Assembly: GCA_026129465.1 (NCBI GenBank)
Contig: JAHCIA010000001.1
Coordinates: forward strand, 2,679,964 to 2,743,963
Source: Flavobacteriales bacterium
GTDB lineage: Bacteria; Bacteroidota; Bacteroidia; Flavobacteriales_F; PHOS-HE28
Direction of reading: 5' to 3'
DNA length: 64,000 nt
A model generated the notes under the pieces. It did no database searches and had not been told where the DNA came from. It saw only the letters and a list, made by a program, of their open reading frames with translations. Positions 63,999 to 64,000 of this stretch are shown piece by piece. Numbering within the stretch: position 1 is the stretch's first letter; each line of letters begins with the position of its first letter. The translations under genes were made by a program, and so were the position numbers.

Positions 63999-64000
63999 GG

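Overview
The window is a GC-rich chromosomal segment of a Bacteroidota bacterium, most likely a high-GC Flavobacteriales lineage. The evidence is: four proteins with C-terminal type IX secretion (T9SS) sorting-like domains, one of them of the gliding-motility type B; -7 promoter boxes of the Bacteroidota form TAnnTTTG; poor Shine-Dalgarno sequences; a long Bacteroidota-type amidophosphoribosyltransferase; and oxygen-dependent kynurenine-pathway genes. No phage, plasmid, IS transposase or CRISPR array is visible. Gene density is high and most of the long antisense ORFs are shadows.

Regions from left to right. 1-2.7 kb: DsbA-like protein (cut by the window edge), small membrane protein, asnS. 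2.9-13.7 kb (minus strand): a secreted P-domain protein, then a locus made of a TPR sensor kinase, a beta-helix protein and a giant 80-residue-repeat T9SS protein. 14-21.5 kb: a TetR-TolC-HlyD-RND efflux locus in which TetR reads into TolC without a stop, followed by a Vat-type acetyltransferase. 21.8-26.2 kb: cupin, AraC regulator, small membrane protein, bestrophin and SLC13 transporter. 26.2-30.5 kb: a second TPR sensor kinase with its NarL-type regulator, followed by paralogues of the same beta-helix and repeat proteins seen at 6-11 kb. 30.7-35.8 kb: zincin-like protein, DUF418 protein, RidA, aldo/keto reductase and JmjC/cupin-like protein. 35.8-43.7 kb: propeller-LytS sensor with LytTR regulator, followed by two exported repeat or T9SS proteins.

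43.7-49.2 kb: fructosamine-kinase family protein, tRNA-Ala(GGC) with a clear terminator, a candidate 6S-like structured RNA, an HD-domain/polyphosphate-kinase fusion, a duplicated SiaB-like protein and a 44-residue small ORF. 49.3-54.1 kb: suf iron-sulfur operon (sufC-D-S-E, then MIP18 and DUF2480 proteins) without sufB, with a palindromic operator candidate upstream and a 26-bp perfect inverted repeat inside. 54.2-64 kb: HExxH secreted protein, purF, a large SBBP/PKD type-B T9SS protein, then ACMSD and 3-hydroxyanthranilate dioxygenase of tryptophan/kynurenine catabolism, and a truncated unknown gene.

The most interesting signals are the duplicated module (sensor kinase, beta-helix protein, DPGxGNGT-repeat T9SS protein), the TetR-TolC continuous frame, the HD-PPK1 fusion beside a tandem SiaB-like protein with a degenerate second copy, the candidate 6S-like RNA, and several genes whose -7 box lies only 3-6 bases from the start codon, suggesting leaderless transcripts.
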